Assembly: GCA_023213315.1 (NCBI GenBank)
Contig: JAKCPI010004983.1
Span: forward strand, 1 to 64,000
Direction: 5' to 3'
Origin: Euborellia annulipes
Lineage: Eukaryota > Arthropoda > Insecta > Dermaptera > Anisolabididae
DNA length: 64,000 nt
Shown here piece by piece: positions 20,642 to 32,617 of this stretch. The stretch's first letter is position 1. Each line of letters starts with the position of its first letter. Position numbers and translations under genes: made by a program. Under the pieces are notes generated by a model. That model was not told the DNA's origin. It saw nothing but the letters and a program-made list of their open reading frames with translations, and did no database searches.

Positions 20642-21116
20642 AAGCGACTTAATAAAGAAGATAAACTAGCAATTAGACTGATAGGGTGATTCTACCCTTA
20701 CTGCATCCCTACAGTCACTAGATCATAGAAGAAGAGTATCTTCACTATCTCTCTTCTACAGGTATTACCATGGTCAATGCTCTGCCGAATTGAAATCAAT
20801 TATCCCACCCAATGCAACATATTCACGGAACACAAGAGAGGCATCTTCCCAGCATCCCTATGCTGTTCAGATCACGACTAACAGAACAAAACAATTTCAT
20901 TCTTCCTTTGTCCCCATGACCTCCCGTGATTGGAACAAGCTCCCTGCGTCTATCTTTCCCAAAACCTACAATCTTCAGACTTTCAAGTCTAACCTCAACA
21001 GGCATCTCTCAGTTCCCGCAGTTGAGTTTCCCTTTATGCTTCTCCTTTGTTTTTATTTTCTTCCTGGCTGCATGTGACTATGGTCATTATAGGTCTTCGG
21101 ACCTTAGCACCCATTC

Positions 21117-21148
<32 letters not shown>
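20642..21148 (+). pseudogene. 5'-truncated LINE (Jockey/CR1-like) ORF2 C-terminus
   Basis: The frame from 20688 to 21076 encodes a C-terminal tail typical of invertebrate non-LTR retrotransposon ORF2: HRRRVSSLSLFYRYYHG, then SRNTREASSQHPYAV, WNKLPASIF and FKSNLNRHL, then TGA. Just upstream KLAIRLIG is in the adjacent frame, so one extra base near 20687 breaks the reading. A very short 3' UTR (CTTCGGACCTTAGCACCC) leads to a poly-A tail of about 29 bases (21120-21148). Endonuclease and polymerase cores are absent, so it is a dead insertion. Overlapping frames on both strands are shadows. I could not resolve its TSD. Confidence 0.85.
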
Positions 21149-21149
<1 letters not shown>

Positions 21150-21820
21150 GAAGTCCAGAAGGAGAAGAAGAGAGGATTAAGACTAAAGAAGAAAGCAGCA
21201 CCAACACCTTTCTAGAGAACTATTTATTATTCAATTATATTTAAATTAAATTGGTAGCCATTTTAATTTAAATAAATCCTATCTCTCAGAACGAAAATTC
21301 GTTTGAACATAAAGCAAAAGTTTTATCTTTACTTTATTCAGGGCCAAAAATTCCGAGAATTTGTAATTTACCTACAAATGATATCTACGTTATTGAGTTT
21401 TCTTTTTATACGGTATTTGTTTAGGCAACATGTCTAACGATTATGATAAAATAAACAAAATGTAAAATAAAGAAAATATCAAAAGATTTTTTTTGTTACT
21501 GGTTTCTTCATATATATAAAAAATATAAAATTATATTTTATAGAAAAATAAACAAAAGATCAAAATTGGATAAAGAGAAAAATAATATGAGGTAGGTTAT
21601 TGAATATACGGTTATTCAGCTCCGGGTCATTCATAGACACATATAAGACTTATACTAGAATAATAAATAAATCATTGTAGGAAAAGTCCGTCCTTCATGT
21701 AAACGCACCATAAAATAGTCTAGCAGTTGGTTCAGATAGCTATATGAGTTAGAGCCGTGTTTTTCTTATTTAAAACAATGGACAACTTGAAAAATCCTGT
21801 AATTACTGAATTTTGTAATT
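21149..21820. other. Non-coding interval
   Basis: Purine-rich AGAAGGAGAAGAAGAGAGG after the LINE tail, then AT-rich DNA. A unique patch at 21595-21770 (GGTTATTCAGCTCCGGGTCA) could be conserved non-coding. No gene. Confidence 0.45.
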
Positions 21821-21821
21821 A

Positions 21822-22062
21822 TTTAAAAAATATGGTGTGACTGGTCGTACAGCACACAACTTTCTTACCTTCAGTAAGTTGTGTTCTGTGCTTGTCACAC
21901 CAGATATTTTGTGTATGAACCATTTCGCCTATCCCTCCTATGAAGTACAAGAATAAAGTATGCTTCAAACAATTTTGAGAGCAAAATGAGAATATATATT
22001 TTAAAGAGCTTCTAAAAAATAATTGATTTTTTGAATTATAATCAAAATCGTTAGAGAAAAAA
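21822..22062 (-). repeat. R1 repeat, hairpin end plus part of body
   Basis: Starts with the R1 hairpin (ATGGTGTGACTGGTCG ... CTTGTCACACCAGAT), then CTATGAAGTACAAGAATAAAG, CAAAATGAGAATATATATTT and ATCAAAATCGTTAGAG. The X-box segment is deleted. Truncated near 22062. Confidence 0.75.
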
Positions 22063-22210
22063 AAATAATAGGGCCTAATATGAATTTTGTATAAAAAAGT
22101 CGAAGCGAATTTCGGTTTCTAAAAGTGATAAATTTTTTGTTTTTTTTGTAGTAATATGTGTCAGGTGGAATTTTGAGCAATGTTTGTTCTAGGCTCCTTG
22201 AGTTGAACAT

Positions 22211-22267
22211 AAGGAGGCTAAATATGTCTTCATACCATAAAGGAGGCTAAATATGTCTTCATACCAT
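22211..22267 (+). repeat. Tandem duplication, 29-bp unit x2
   Basis: AGGAGGCTAAATATGTCTTC followed by ATACCAT occurs twice head to tail with no mismatch, so the duplication is recent. Confidence 0.9.
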
Positions 22268-22592
22268 AAATACTTAGTATGGAAAACCAACTTTAATTAA
22301 CTATATTAAATTAATTCAATAAATTAATCCTAGGGAAAAAAATTTTTTTAAAATTGTACTTACAAATTAGTTATTTCTAGAAACTCTATTAAATAAATAT
22401 CTGTTCGTTTTTGCAGGCAAAGTGACCTGTTGTTTTTAATTTTTTTTTCTTAAGCGTGTGATTTTGACACCAGTGTTCAATCATCAATCAATTTCGAAAG
22501 GTCGATCATCTTTTGACCGATATTGTGATATGTTCAAGTAATAAACATACATATACATGTCAGTCAAATATCCTTGTATTTATTAATATATA

Positions 22593-22650
22593 ATAATGCA
22601 ATACTTTCTCACTATATGTTGCATAGATAGGTAAGAGAAAGTAAAAACTA
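22593..22650 (-). repeat. Solo R1 outer end
   Basis: GCAATACTTTCTCACTATAT followed by GGTAAGAGAAAGTAAAAAC; this is the R1 outer terminus without the body. Confidence 0.6.
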
Positions 22651-22739
22651 TCTATAAACAAGGTAATTAATTTTTTTCTTCATCTAAAATTTTTTTTAAC
22701 AATTTCCTTTTTCTATGTCAAAGAATACTTTTAATAAAA

Positions 22740-23200
22740 TTTAATTTCGAGCCCTCTTGTATATATGACAGAGGGGATATTTCGTATCGTATGAATCTAG
22801 GATTATATTTCGCCTGAAAATAGTCAAAAGCATGTCCGTGACTTCTCGAGCATCGGACTCTGTTTTCCATAATTTTAAATAAACAGTCTATTTTAATTTT
22901 TTTAGAGGAGAGAAGGGGAAAGTGAGCGACCAACACCGCAACCACGTAATGCCAAAAGAGACCAAGTAGACACCCTCCTCAGGCCCCATCCGGTAGGTTT
23001 CAACTAGTGCAGGCCCTGTCTAATGACAGTCGGACATGGGACATTGATATGACCTCAGAGAGAGACCCGAACCGCTACGACTCACTTACACACCCAGAAA
23101 CACACACACACACCCCAACACGTCATCTCTCCCCTTTTCGCTTCTTAAAATCTTGATGAGATTGTGACGGGGATTAAAGTTAGCTCTTCGAAATTTTACA
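22740..23200 (+). other. Unique GC-balanced island with exon-like segment 22906-22992
   Basis: Not repeated in the window and much less AT-rich than its flanks. Segment 22906-22992 (87 nt) follows TTTTAATTTTTTTAG, an acceptor-like tract, and ends at CATCCG before GTAGGT, a donor-like site. Frame 1 is open (RREGESERPTPQPR...), but another frame (GEKGKVSDQHRNHVMPKETK then stop) and a third of about 65 codons are open too. At this GC content open frames of this size are expected by chance. It may be an exon, a UTR or a regulatory element; I cannot tell which. Confidence 0.25.
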
Positions 23201-23393
23201 TAACATTCTCCTTTATTTGTTTTAATTATGTAGAGCAGTGGCGTAGCGACCGAGGAGCGAGGTGGAGCGGCGGCTCCAGGGCGGAGGGCAGGGTGGGGGC
23301 GCCGGGCACATATAATAAATAATACTTTTTATTTAATTTTTTGTCTATATTTTGATCCTTTTGTAGAAAAAAAATTATTTGGATCCTTTAATC

Positions 23394-24468
23394 CAGCGGT
23401 TCCCAACCCAGGGGCTGCGGCTCACTTGTGGGCCGCAAGCTGATTGGAACTGGGCCGCGAACGTCTAATGAAAGATGAAAATTATTACTTATAATTAGAG
23501 AGCGGAAAAAAAGTCTTTCGACTTTTGTCCATTTTGAGACTTTTCAAGATTTTCCTAAAACTTTAAGCATTCCCATTGTTTTCGTCCACAAGGGACTAAA
23601 TTAATTTCCAAAATTACAATAAAACTAGAAATTTATTATTTAGAATCTTTTATTGCTTAAAATTACCTCAAATAATACATAATTAATAGAACGAATAGAA
23701 ATAGATTAAATTGTTTCATCTGTCAAAGTTCCTTCAACATAAATCTGTTCATATTTCTTTTTCATTTCATAATTATTTTAAATGTTTAGTCAAATCCGAA
23801 TTGAGGTATTTTTATTTATGAATATCAATATCTTATTCAAAGAAATAGGTTTCGAAAATTATTTAAATAAAATTATCTTTTATTCTTATATTTATTATAT
23901 ACAAGTTGTCCGAGTTATCAAAAGAAATTGTACAGGCTGTATTTCTTTTACTTTTTCATATTATTAATTCTTAAACTTGATAGCGACTTTTTTAGAGACT
24001 TTTTTACCGACTATTTGGCTAAAAAGAATAGACTTTTTAAGGCGACTTTTCCGAAAATAAGAGACTTTTTTCCGCACTCTACTTATTATAATAAAAATAA
24101 ATGAGCTTTTTTCAACGTTAGTTTTCTCTTTGAAAAATAAATACAGAGATAAACTGAAGGTTTAGTGCGATTTAAGGCTAAAACTATCCAGTTTTCATCC
24201 AAATATTGACGCTCTTGTAGGTATAAAACAAGATCATTCATTGACTTTTTTCAAACCTGGTCCATAGTTTTTAAGATTGCTTTTTGTTCTTAATACAAAG
24301 TAAATGCAATAAAATCATATTTTTTTTTAAGTTATTTTGTACCAACCCATTTTACTTACACATACACGCACACATTTATACCCAGTATACCCTAGTATAC
24401 ACTGGGCCTCAGCGTTTTTTTTACGGAAAAAATTGGGCCGCACATCGAAAAAAGGTTGGGAACCGTTG
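23394..24468. mobile_element. Non-autonomous hAT element, 1075 bp, nested
   Basis: Termini CAGCGGTTCCCAACC and GGTTGGGAACCGTTG are inverted repeats in the style of hAT elements. The exact 8-bp TSD CTTTAATC lies at 23386-23393 and 24469-24476. Subterminal GGGCCGCAAGCTGATTGG and TTGGGCCGCACATCG are also related. The interior is AT-rich; frames at 23782-23967 and 24284-24535 show no transposase motif, so mobility would need a helper. Confidence 0.88.
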
Positions 24469-24559
24469 CTTTAATCAATTAATTTTTGCTCTGTTGTTTT
24501 TTGATAGAAATCTATGCATTTTTTATTTAAAATGACAAACGTTAGGATTCACGACCAAA

Positions 24560-24824
24560 CAAGAGCGGATACAAGGGGGGGGGGTAAAGGGGGTAATTAC
24601 CCCCCCCCGAGATTCGAAAAAAATACCTTTTTTTCGCAAAAAAATTTATTTTTAATGTAAAATTTTAAAAATTAATACTTAAAAATTTGATGTGTATTTA
24701 TATTCTGGCAAACAAGTACAGAATGCGCTTTTAAATTACCGAAATTAAAAAAAAATAGTGTGCTATGCGACGAGTCACACCAGATTACCCCCCCCCCCGA
24801 GAAACACCTCTGGATCCGCCCTTG
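24560..24824. mobile_element. hAT-like MITE, 265 bp, nested
   Basis: CAAGAGCGGATACAAGG pairs with CTCTGGATCCGCCCTTG. The exact 8-bp TSD CGACCAAA lies at 24552-24559 and 24825-24832. Near each end is a G or C run (GGGGGGGGGG; CCCCCCCCCC). AT-rich core. It lies inside the outer element but outside the 1075-bp one. Confidence 0.87.
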
Positions 24825-25316
24825 CGACCAAAGATAAATAAATATATTATCCTGTTTTATTCAAATTTAATTTTAAAAGTAGACAAAATAAAATAAAAAT
24901 ATTGTTTTGTTGACTAAATATGATTTTTTTTTACTTTTAATATTGGCCTAATAAATTAGAAAAAGCATTGAATTATTTAGTAGATATTGTGGTTAAATTT
25001 TGGTATTATACACAGATTATATATGCTGAGCCTTCAGATGAAGATGAAGGAATCTGAGGAATTTTTTTATATGAAAAATTTTTAATCATTTTAGTAATTT
25101 GAGATTTGCATTTTAGGTTTACCGTGGTAGGGTGGGGTGTCGGTTACAGAATGATAATAGTGTTCGAGGGGGAGGAGGGGGGCGCCAGCAGTTGAGCCGC
25201 TCCAAGGCGCCAAAATCCTTGCTACGCCACTGATGTAGGTAGAGTATTTCATAATTTCTTCTTGTAAGGGAGAAAAGAGGTGAAGAAAGACATTTATTTC
25301 TTTTCATGGATTGTTT

Positions 25317-25925
25317 GTACTTTCTCTTACCTCTATATATGTTAATACATAAGAGAAAAAGTATTGAATTAATGTAAAAAATTCGCTGTCGAATTTTGAT
25401 GGATATACACGTTTTTGAGGTACCCCTGAATCCCAAAAATTGATTCTTGTGACATGTGGTCTGTCTGATCTGTGTGTTCAATTTAAAACATGAAGGAATT
25501 GAGCTAGGGAGGGTTAAGAAATTTATATTTAAGTTAGGTACCCCCTAGGACGTGAAAATAAGCTTGTAATCAAAATCGGCCAAAAAGTACTAGTACTTTA
25601 CTGATGCACTTTTTCAGTTTTTTTCGATTTTCTCAAAATTCGCTCCAACAATTTTGATTAAAATTGAAAAATCAATTATTTTTTAGATCTGCTCCAAATA
25701 CCGACAAGTAAATCTCGAGCTTACACGAAGAGATTTTTTAAATGTATATTTTCATTTTGCCATTGAAATCTTCTGAAGACCACTTTATTCTTGTAAAGTA
25801 CTTCATAAATAAGAGAGGAGAAATTGTTGCCATGGCAAAAAATCTGGTGTGACAGAACACAACTTTCGATTACCGATGGTAAGAGGAAGTTGTATGCCGT
25901 GTGACCAGTCGCACCAGATTTTTTA
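25317..25925 (+). repeat. R1 repeat, near complete
   Basis: Runs from the left end TACTTTCTCTTACCTCTAT through GAATTGAGCTAGG, AAAGTACTAGTACTTTACTG and TTGCCATTGAAATCTTCTGA to the hairpin (AATCTGGTGTGAC ... CAGTCGCACCAGAT). The X-box is close to consensus: GTTGCCATGGCAAA at 25826-25839. About 100 bp between X-box and hairpin is deleted. Minus frames at 25119-25481 and 25721-25987 lie inside the repeats. Confidence 0.8.
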
Positions 25926-26251
25926 ATTTTAGATTCAAATCTTTGTCGTTTTTCAAATTTGAAATAATTAGTCGAAAAAATCTTCAACTAGCAAAATGTG
26001 AAATTTTTTTTTCAACTTCACCTCAAATTATTCATATAAAATTTGAAGCAAGATAAAAAAGATTTGAATCTAACCGCCATCAGTATTTTATTAAAGTTAT
26101 GCCAGACTGCTAAGTGTTGTTTGACTTCGCCTTAACTATACCTCCAGCCACAAAGACATACCAATAACAGAAAATGAGTAATTTTTTTTTTTTTCTTTCA
26201 AAGAAAATATCCGAATCGAAAATTTAATTCTCTCTAAATACTTTTATGCAG

Positions 26252-26323
26252 GAGGCCGAGAAGAGCAACAGCCATCAAGATCATTGCAATGAAGCAATAT
26301 CAAGCACGGAGGATTTCGGTTAG
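26252..26323 (+). CDS. Candidate exon B (unidentified protein)
   Basis: Follows TCTCTCTAAATACTTTTATGCAG, cut here to the acceptor-like ACTTTTATGCAG. The frame reads EAEKSNSHQDHCNEAISST then EDFG and TAG (26321-26323). G-GTTAGG at 26318-26319 could be a donor; then the exon would be 26252-26318 and leave one base, compatible with exon C at 51317. Early codons end mostly in G or C, unlike the AT-rich flanks. Only 23 codons long, and a second frame is also open, so this may be chance. No family recognised. Confidence 0.22.
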   Translation, partial: EAEKSNSHQDHCNEAISSTEDFG

Positions 26324-26730
26324 GTGTATCCTCCCCGGTTGGCAATGGTTCAGTGAATATTAAATAATATTCGTATTTTAAACCCTTAAATAACCTTAGT
26401 AGGCGAGAGAGGGTTAATTAAAAATAATCGCTTTTATGTAGTTTCTTTTTTTTGGAGATGTAGGTCATAAATTATTTAGAATTTTTTTTTTCATTGTCGA
26501 CAGTCTACACTCGTTAGAATTACAATTCAACATATTACAAGATAATTTAACATGAAAATTTTTGTTATCTGAACAAATTATAATCAAATCATTAGTCTAT
26601 TCTTTTCTTTATCAATTTTACATAAAATCATCAATCATCAGGTAAACATCATGATATTCCATATTTACTAAATATAATATAATTACTTTTTTATATTCTT
26701 TATCTCTATTGAAAAATAAAAAAATATATA
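26324..26730. other. AT-rich non-coding interval
   Basis: Nothing bounded seen. Confidence 0.5.
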
Positions 26731-27040
26731 CAGGGTGTTTCTGAAATAGGCTGACTTTTGAAGTGGTTTTTTTATATTCAAATAAAGAATAAAAAAGTGA
26801 CTTTTAAGCATAGGCGCAAAAAAGTTTTCCCGCTAGCCACCATTTTTTATCTCCAGAATGGTTTTTGATTGTTCGGCGGTGTATTTGGCATGGTACTATT
26901 CCCTTTATCTCAGTATCATGTCAAATATCATCATGATTAGTCAAACCATTCTGGAGATCAAAAAATTTAGCGGAAAAAAATGGAGGCTAGCGGAAAAACG
27001 AAGCATTTTTGGACCTATGCTATAAGTAAATTTCGAACCT
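26731..27040. mobile_element. MITE-like inverted repeat, CAGGGTGTTTC start
   Basis: CAGGGTGTTTCTGAAATAGG at 26731 resembles common arthropod transposon ends. Internal arms pair: AAGCATAGGCGCAAAAA with TTTTTGGACCTATGCT, CCGCTAGCC with GGCTAGCGG, CTCCAGAATGGTTT with AAACCATTCTGGAG. The right terminus is not clear, so boundaries are approximate. Confidence 0.5.
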
Positions 27041-28204
27041 GGGCGACTCCTTGGTATACAAGGCAGGCGTGATAATAACCCTCGGGCTCTAATGATTTAA
27101 TTTTAATTTTTTTCATATAAATTATAGATTTTTCATGTTAAATTATGTTGCAAAATGAAGATGAAAGTCGAAACGGCTTGAATACTTACAATAACAAAAA
27201 TATATAAAAAAGTTAAATAGAATTTTTCTAAATAGGCGGCATTTTTTACCTACATTGTCATAGTCCAAAAAAAGGTCTCATAAAAGTGATAAATTATAAT
27301 TCAGTAAGCCTTAAGAATAATTATTATTTATGTTTATAAATAAAATAAAAATTGTCAACTCCTAATGAAATTTATTCTTTTATTAATTCGTTATAAAAAT
27401 AGCATTTTCTTATCAAAATTTGAGATATAAATTAACAACAACATTAATCATTCTGATTTTATATTTAGTTTAATTTAACTCAACTTTATTCGTAATCTTA
27501 TTAAGGGGGAAAAAATTTTAACAGTGACCCTTAATCGGTTGATTTCGATTGCAAGAATTAATAGCTAAAAGCATGAGAGAACCTTTTTTAGGCCCTAATA
27601 ATCTTTAAGGCTTATCAATAGTCACGTGTTTTCGATTACCAAAGAATAATCATATTTATATAACAAATATTAATAAAGTTTTTGCTATAGTCGTTTTTCC
27701 GATTCGTTTTTATCTTCAATCCGAAAAAAGGAGAAGTTGTTAATTAAAATTCGAATTGATTTTTTTTCTAAAAAAAAGTAGCTACTTTTTAAGCTTCAAA
27801 GCACTTTGCGTGATTGGAGAAAAATTTACCAAGTTACAAAGTTGAAAAGTCATGTGAAATAGAAAGACATATGAGTCTGGATTGCCAAAAAAACGGATGG
27901 AGAGAAGAGAAAAGATAGATCAAAATAATTTAATTGCTATAAAAAGAAGAAGAATATATTCATTATTTTTTTTCCTTTCGGCATCTTAGGCCAATTAGAG
28001 GCTGCCTTGACTATTTTTGCAACCCGCGAGATTCATTACAGAAACAAATATCATATTACTAAAAAATTAATATTTTTTAAGGATTTCATTTTTTTTTTTT
28101 TTTTGTTTTTGTTTTTTTTTTGTTTTTTTTTTTTAATATATAAATATAATATTATTTTTTCCCCCAAAAATAATATCGTATATATTTTTATTTTGCGAGT
28201 TGTT
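27041..28204. other. AT-rich interval with SINE tail fragment
   Basis: At 27966-28010, TTTCGGCATCTTAGGCCAATT is a minus-strand SINE tail (cut to about 45 bp). Poly-T with G interruptions runs 28088-28132 and produces the frame at 28007-28279. No gene supported. Confidence 0.5.
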
Positions 28205-28345
28205 TATAGCGGAAGGTGTTGGGGTTGCCCCCTGTTTAAAGAAATGTTTAGTTGGTTTTATAGTTTGGTATCAAAATGATTAAAATGAAATCCTGGGTGA
28301 TCCCTCTTCTAGTTTTAGATTATCAATTTAATTTCTATTCTTTTA
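28205..28345 (+). repeat. Dispersed repeat R4, copy 1
   Basis: AAGGTGTTGGGGTTGCCCCC, TGATTAAAATGAAATCCTGG and TTTTAGATTATCAATTTAAT match 29394-29535 in the same orientation. The first part resembles a hAT terminus read outwards. Confidence 0.6.
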
Positions 28346-28398
28346 TAATTTATTTGTTAATTTCTATTTTGTGGTGGTTATTTTTATTTAAATAAATT

Positions 28399-29140
<742 letters not shown>

Positions 29141-29363
29141 TTATTTAATTTATTTTTATATATTTTTTATATTTGATTTTTAGTGTTATTTATTTACAAT
29201 GTGCGTTTAAGTATCATTATTACTGTATTATCTATGTTTATATGAAATAATAATAGTAAACCCAAAATAATAATAACTCATTAAGTTCAATTTTTCACCC
29301 CAAAAAGGGTAGGTCTTTAGTGAGTCTAAATCTAATATGGCGATATATAATTTTATATTATAT

Positions 29364-29535
29364 GCGGCCCGCGGATGCATTACCAAAGTGGCCCGCAAGG
29401 TGATTTGGGTTAGCCCCCCCTGCTTTAAACGAAATGTATTAGTGTCCGGACATATTCATTGTCAAAACGATTAAAATGAAATCCTGGGATCTGAATCCAC
29501 TCCCCTTAGCTTTTAAATTATCAATAATATTAACA
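29364..29535 (+). repeat. Dispersed repeat R4, copy 2, with hAT-like end
   Basis: ATGCGGCCCGCGGATGCATT, AAGTGGCCCGCAAGGTGATT and AGCCCCCCCTGCTTTAAA, read on minus, start CAGGGGGGGCTAACCC, a hAT-like terminus. Downstream AAAACGATTAAAATGAAATC and AAATTATCAAT match copy 1 at 28205. Confidence 0.55.
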
Positions 29536-30342
29536 TATTCTACAATTCTACTTAATCAATATTAACATTTGTTAACATTTCTAACCCCACGGCCCTGGAT
29601 GGATTAATATTTTTTAACTTTAAATAACATTTTTATTAAAAAATTTAAGTTTTTAAGAAATTTGAATTTATATCTGAAGGATGGCGTAACAAAAAAAATA
29701 GTCTAAAAAAAAAAGATGTTTGTCTCAAACCAATTCAAAAAGAATGTCCTACAAACTTAAAAAAAAAAAAAAAAATACGGCCCGAATTCACGAATTTAAG
29801 ATTTCCAAAAAAATTTTCTATCAGAGTTCCCATTGATAGGTTATTTCATTTGTGAAAAAAAAAAAACAAGTTGTGGTCCCAAAAAAATAATAAAAAGTAA
29901 CCCTGTATCTTAACTAATACGTCAATTTTAATCTAATACATATTTTTTTGCTCTCTTATGAACAATTAATTAAAATATATAATATAAAAAAAATTTACGA
30001 TCGTTTCATATTGTAAAAATTATTCCACGTAGCTAATCATTTATAATAAATTAAAATAATTATTGTTGGCAATTTTATTGGTCGATTAAATCATTAAACC
30101 AATTTAAAAAATCAACTAAAATAAATTAAAAGGGTAGAAAATTAAATCGTTCATTATTTCATTATATGCTGTTTTTAATTGCTTAGTATTTTTGACAATA
30201 TCGAATGGCTGGCTGGAAAAAATCAAATATTTCATTCACTTTTTAAACAACCTACTGGTTTGTTATTTATTAAAGCCGAAAAATAAATATTACTCAAGTA
30301 AAGGGCATTCAAGTATTATTGAAGAAAATTTGTGGCTTTAAG
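29536..30342. other. AT-rich non-coding interval
   Basis: Several poly-A runs (29758-29775, 29855-29867). No gene, RNA or element boundary. Confidence 0.55.
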
Positions 30343-30352
30343 ACCTCGCAAT

Positions 30353-30613
30353 GCCCTTGGGCTTGGTGTAGTTGGTAGCGCGCCTGCCCCCAAGGGTCGA
30401 AGGTTCGGATCCCAGGCAGTCCGATGATTTTATTTAAGCCATTTGGATACCAAATGGCTTAAATAAGAATGCCTGGATCCCCAATGGGTATATTTACAAA
30501 TAAAGAGTATCGTAAAAAGTCTTAAATGGCCTAAGTTGCCGAAAAGACTGTGTGTATGGGTGTGTGTGTGAATGTGAGTGTGAATAAGAAAAAAATGTGG
30601 GTGTTAAAAAAAA
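30353..30613 (+). mobile_element. tRNA-derived SINE, type A, complete
   Basis: Head GGGCTTGGTGTAGTTGGTAG (A-box region) and GAAGGTTCGGATCCC (B-box region); central palindrome TTTAAGCCATTTGG/CCAAATGGCTTAAA; tail AAGTCTTAAATGGCC, AAGTTGCCGAAAAGACTGTG and a GT-rich stretch; A-rich end. The left TSD ACCTCGCAAT is at 30343-30352. The right TSD is split by the next element: ACCTC at 30614-30618 and GCAAT at 30879-30883. Confidence 0.88.
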
Positions 30614-30618
30614 ACCTC

Positions 30619-30870
30619 CATGGGCGTAGCCAGGGGGAGGCAGGGGAGTCATTGCCCCCTGGCTTGTCCTAAAAATTAAAAAAAAAAATATATATATATA
30701 TTTTTCCCATTGAGAATTTTTGTTTTAACGCCCCAATTCACTACATTAATTTAATTTTTTTTTTATCTAAATAAATAATTAATAATCTATGTTTATATCA
30801 ATTCCAACCCCCCTCTCGCCCTAACAAGGGGGCCCCCGCCCCCCTAACAAGATGTCTGGTTACGTCCATG
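30619..30870. mobile_element. hAT-like MITE inside the SINE's 3' TSD
   Basis: CATGGGCGTAGCCAGGGGG and CTGGTTACGTCCATG are imperfect inverted termini. Flanks AAAACCTC (30611-30618) and AAAATCTC (30871-30878) match at 7 of 8 bases. It interrupts the right target duplication of the SINE at 30353, so it inserted later. Core with (TA)n and C-rich blocks, no coding. Confidence 0.8.
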
Positions 30871-30883
30871 AAAATCTCGCAAT

Positions 30884-32615
30884 AAAAAAACGCGCATTTT
30901 TTAAATGTTTACATAAGCAAATGGTCCTTCCCTTTTCAGCAGAAATAAGCAAAGATATCTAATAAGTTGCTTACGTAATACTTGAATGGCTCCTTAAGGG
31001 CAAGGGCTTCTAATTTTTTTTTAATAAATTAAATTTAGAAATTTTTTTAATAGAAATTTATTTTTTATTTAATTTAATTTAAATTTTTTAATTAATAAAA
31101 TCCAAAAATTTCTCGTATTATCAAACCCAAATGATCTCTACAACCGGATTTAAAAAAAATAGTAGTAAACAAACTAGAACAGGGATGATTTTAAAGCCAC
31201 TCTTAGCGAATAGCTTTATCACCTTTATCGTATTTTTACAAATGACATTAAATTTAATTTTGTCAACTTTACATTTAATTAAAACGAAATAAGAAAATAT
31301 TTGAGAAGCAAAGTAAAATTAATTAATTTTAAATAAGAGAAACTAATTTTAGGTTAAATTTACATAAAGGTAGGAGTGAGTGAGTGGCGTTGGGCAGAAT
31401 TTAATAAATAAAAGCCAAGACTAGATTCACATCTATTTTTCATAGATATTTATTTTCTAGTAATAATTTAAACTCAAAATGGCAGCCATCTGTTCCTAAA
31501 CTTAGCGGAGGTGGTTAGGGGGGGGGGGGGTGTATAGAACAAACATTCCCTTTTCGTTTGTGTTTTGATAAGTTTAAAGTTCTTGCATACTTACACTTAT
31601 GCAGTTTGATAAGGAGAACTTTGTTTTCTTGTAAAACATTTATACAATAACTTTCGCTAAATTTAGTCAAATATGTCATTTTTAGTAATTTTAAATTTAA
31701 ATATTCAATTAATGAATGGAAAAATAAACAAATTTGACACCCTAATAAATCAAATCAAAAGGAATTTAGTAATTTCGAATGTCGAATTTAGAAATAGTAA
31801 AATAACTACCCTGCAGCAATTTATAATAATTTCATGTCATTAATATTATATTTATTAAACGAATCTCTTAATGACTAATATCAAGCTAAAACACAAACTT
31901 TCAGTTATTAATTAGCAAGGTGTGTTCTAATTATACCCTAATAATTACCATCATTTAATCATCATAGCCAAGAGTCTACTTTTTCCAAACAGATATTATC
32001 TAGAAATAGAAGTATAAATGAATAATAGGAACAATGAACGAATGTCAATGATAAGTAATGACATGTTTTATTGTATTTTAGGTGTTTAATCAATAATTTC
32101 AGAAGTAAAATGAACTAAAATTCGATTGAATAATTATTCTAATCGATTATCAAAGCCAAAACCTGGTTGTCAAATATTTTGATGAATCTCTCTCCAATTT
32201 TCCACCCAACCCCTTTCTTTTCCCGCCACAAAATTCTATTTAAATTAAGCAATGTCCGTAGTTGAGTAATGATTGATAATTAAATGTTACAAAATGAAAA
32301 GTTCTTAGAATACAAAATAGTGGCTTATTTATTCAAATGATAAATGATTTTTCTACCGATCAATAATAATTTAAATCGAATTATTGACGAAAAATAGGAT
32401 TTAATGATGAGAAATTTTATATTATATTTATTTATATATAGTGAAAAAACCCGAAAGCAGCTAGTGAAGAGTCTTTCTAGCCAAGATTATTTAATTATAA
32501 CACTATAATATTTCAGTTTCAGATGAACTCATATAAAAAAAAAAACATCAAGAGCTCTTGTTACTTGTTTTTTTGTGATAAAGTTTTTATTATTAAAAAC
32601 GTTTTTACATTTATC
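30884..32615. other. AT-rich non-coding interval
   Basis: Poly-G tract at about 31515-31530; otherwise AT-rich. No repeated unit or open frame of interest. Confidence 0.5.
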
Positions 32616-32617
32616 AT

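Larger units (their letters stand above)
23236..25232. mobile_element. Outer hAT-like element, CAGTGGCGTAGCG termini
   Basis: CAGTGGCGTAGCG at 23236 pairs with GCTACGCCACTG ending at 25232. Flanks ATGTAGAG and ATGTAGGT agree at 6 of 8 positions, a worn 8-bp TSD. Both ends have GC-rich subterminal blocks (GGCGGCTCCAGGGCG, GAGCCGCTCCAAGGCG). Two other hAT elements (23394-24468, 24560-24824) were inserted into it; without them it is about 650 bp. It has no transposase. Confidence 0.75.

Noticed and set aside
21119..21148. Polyadenylated processed pseudogene of a host gene
   Set aside because: The upstream protein matches a LINE ORF2 C-terminus, so the poly-A tail belongs to the LINE.
22718..22945. 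75-codon minus frame (MVAVLVAHF...)
   Set aside because: Looks fairly protein-like but has no family match I know, and the GC-balanced island makes such frames likely by chance.
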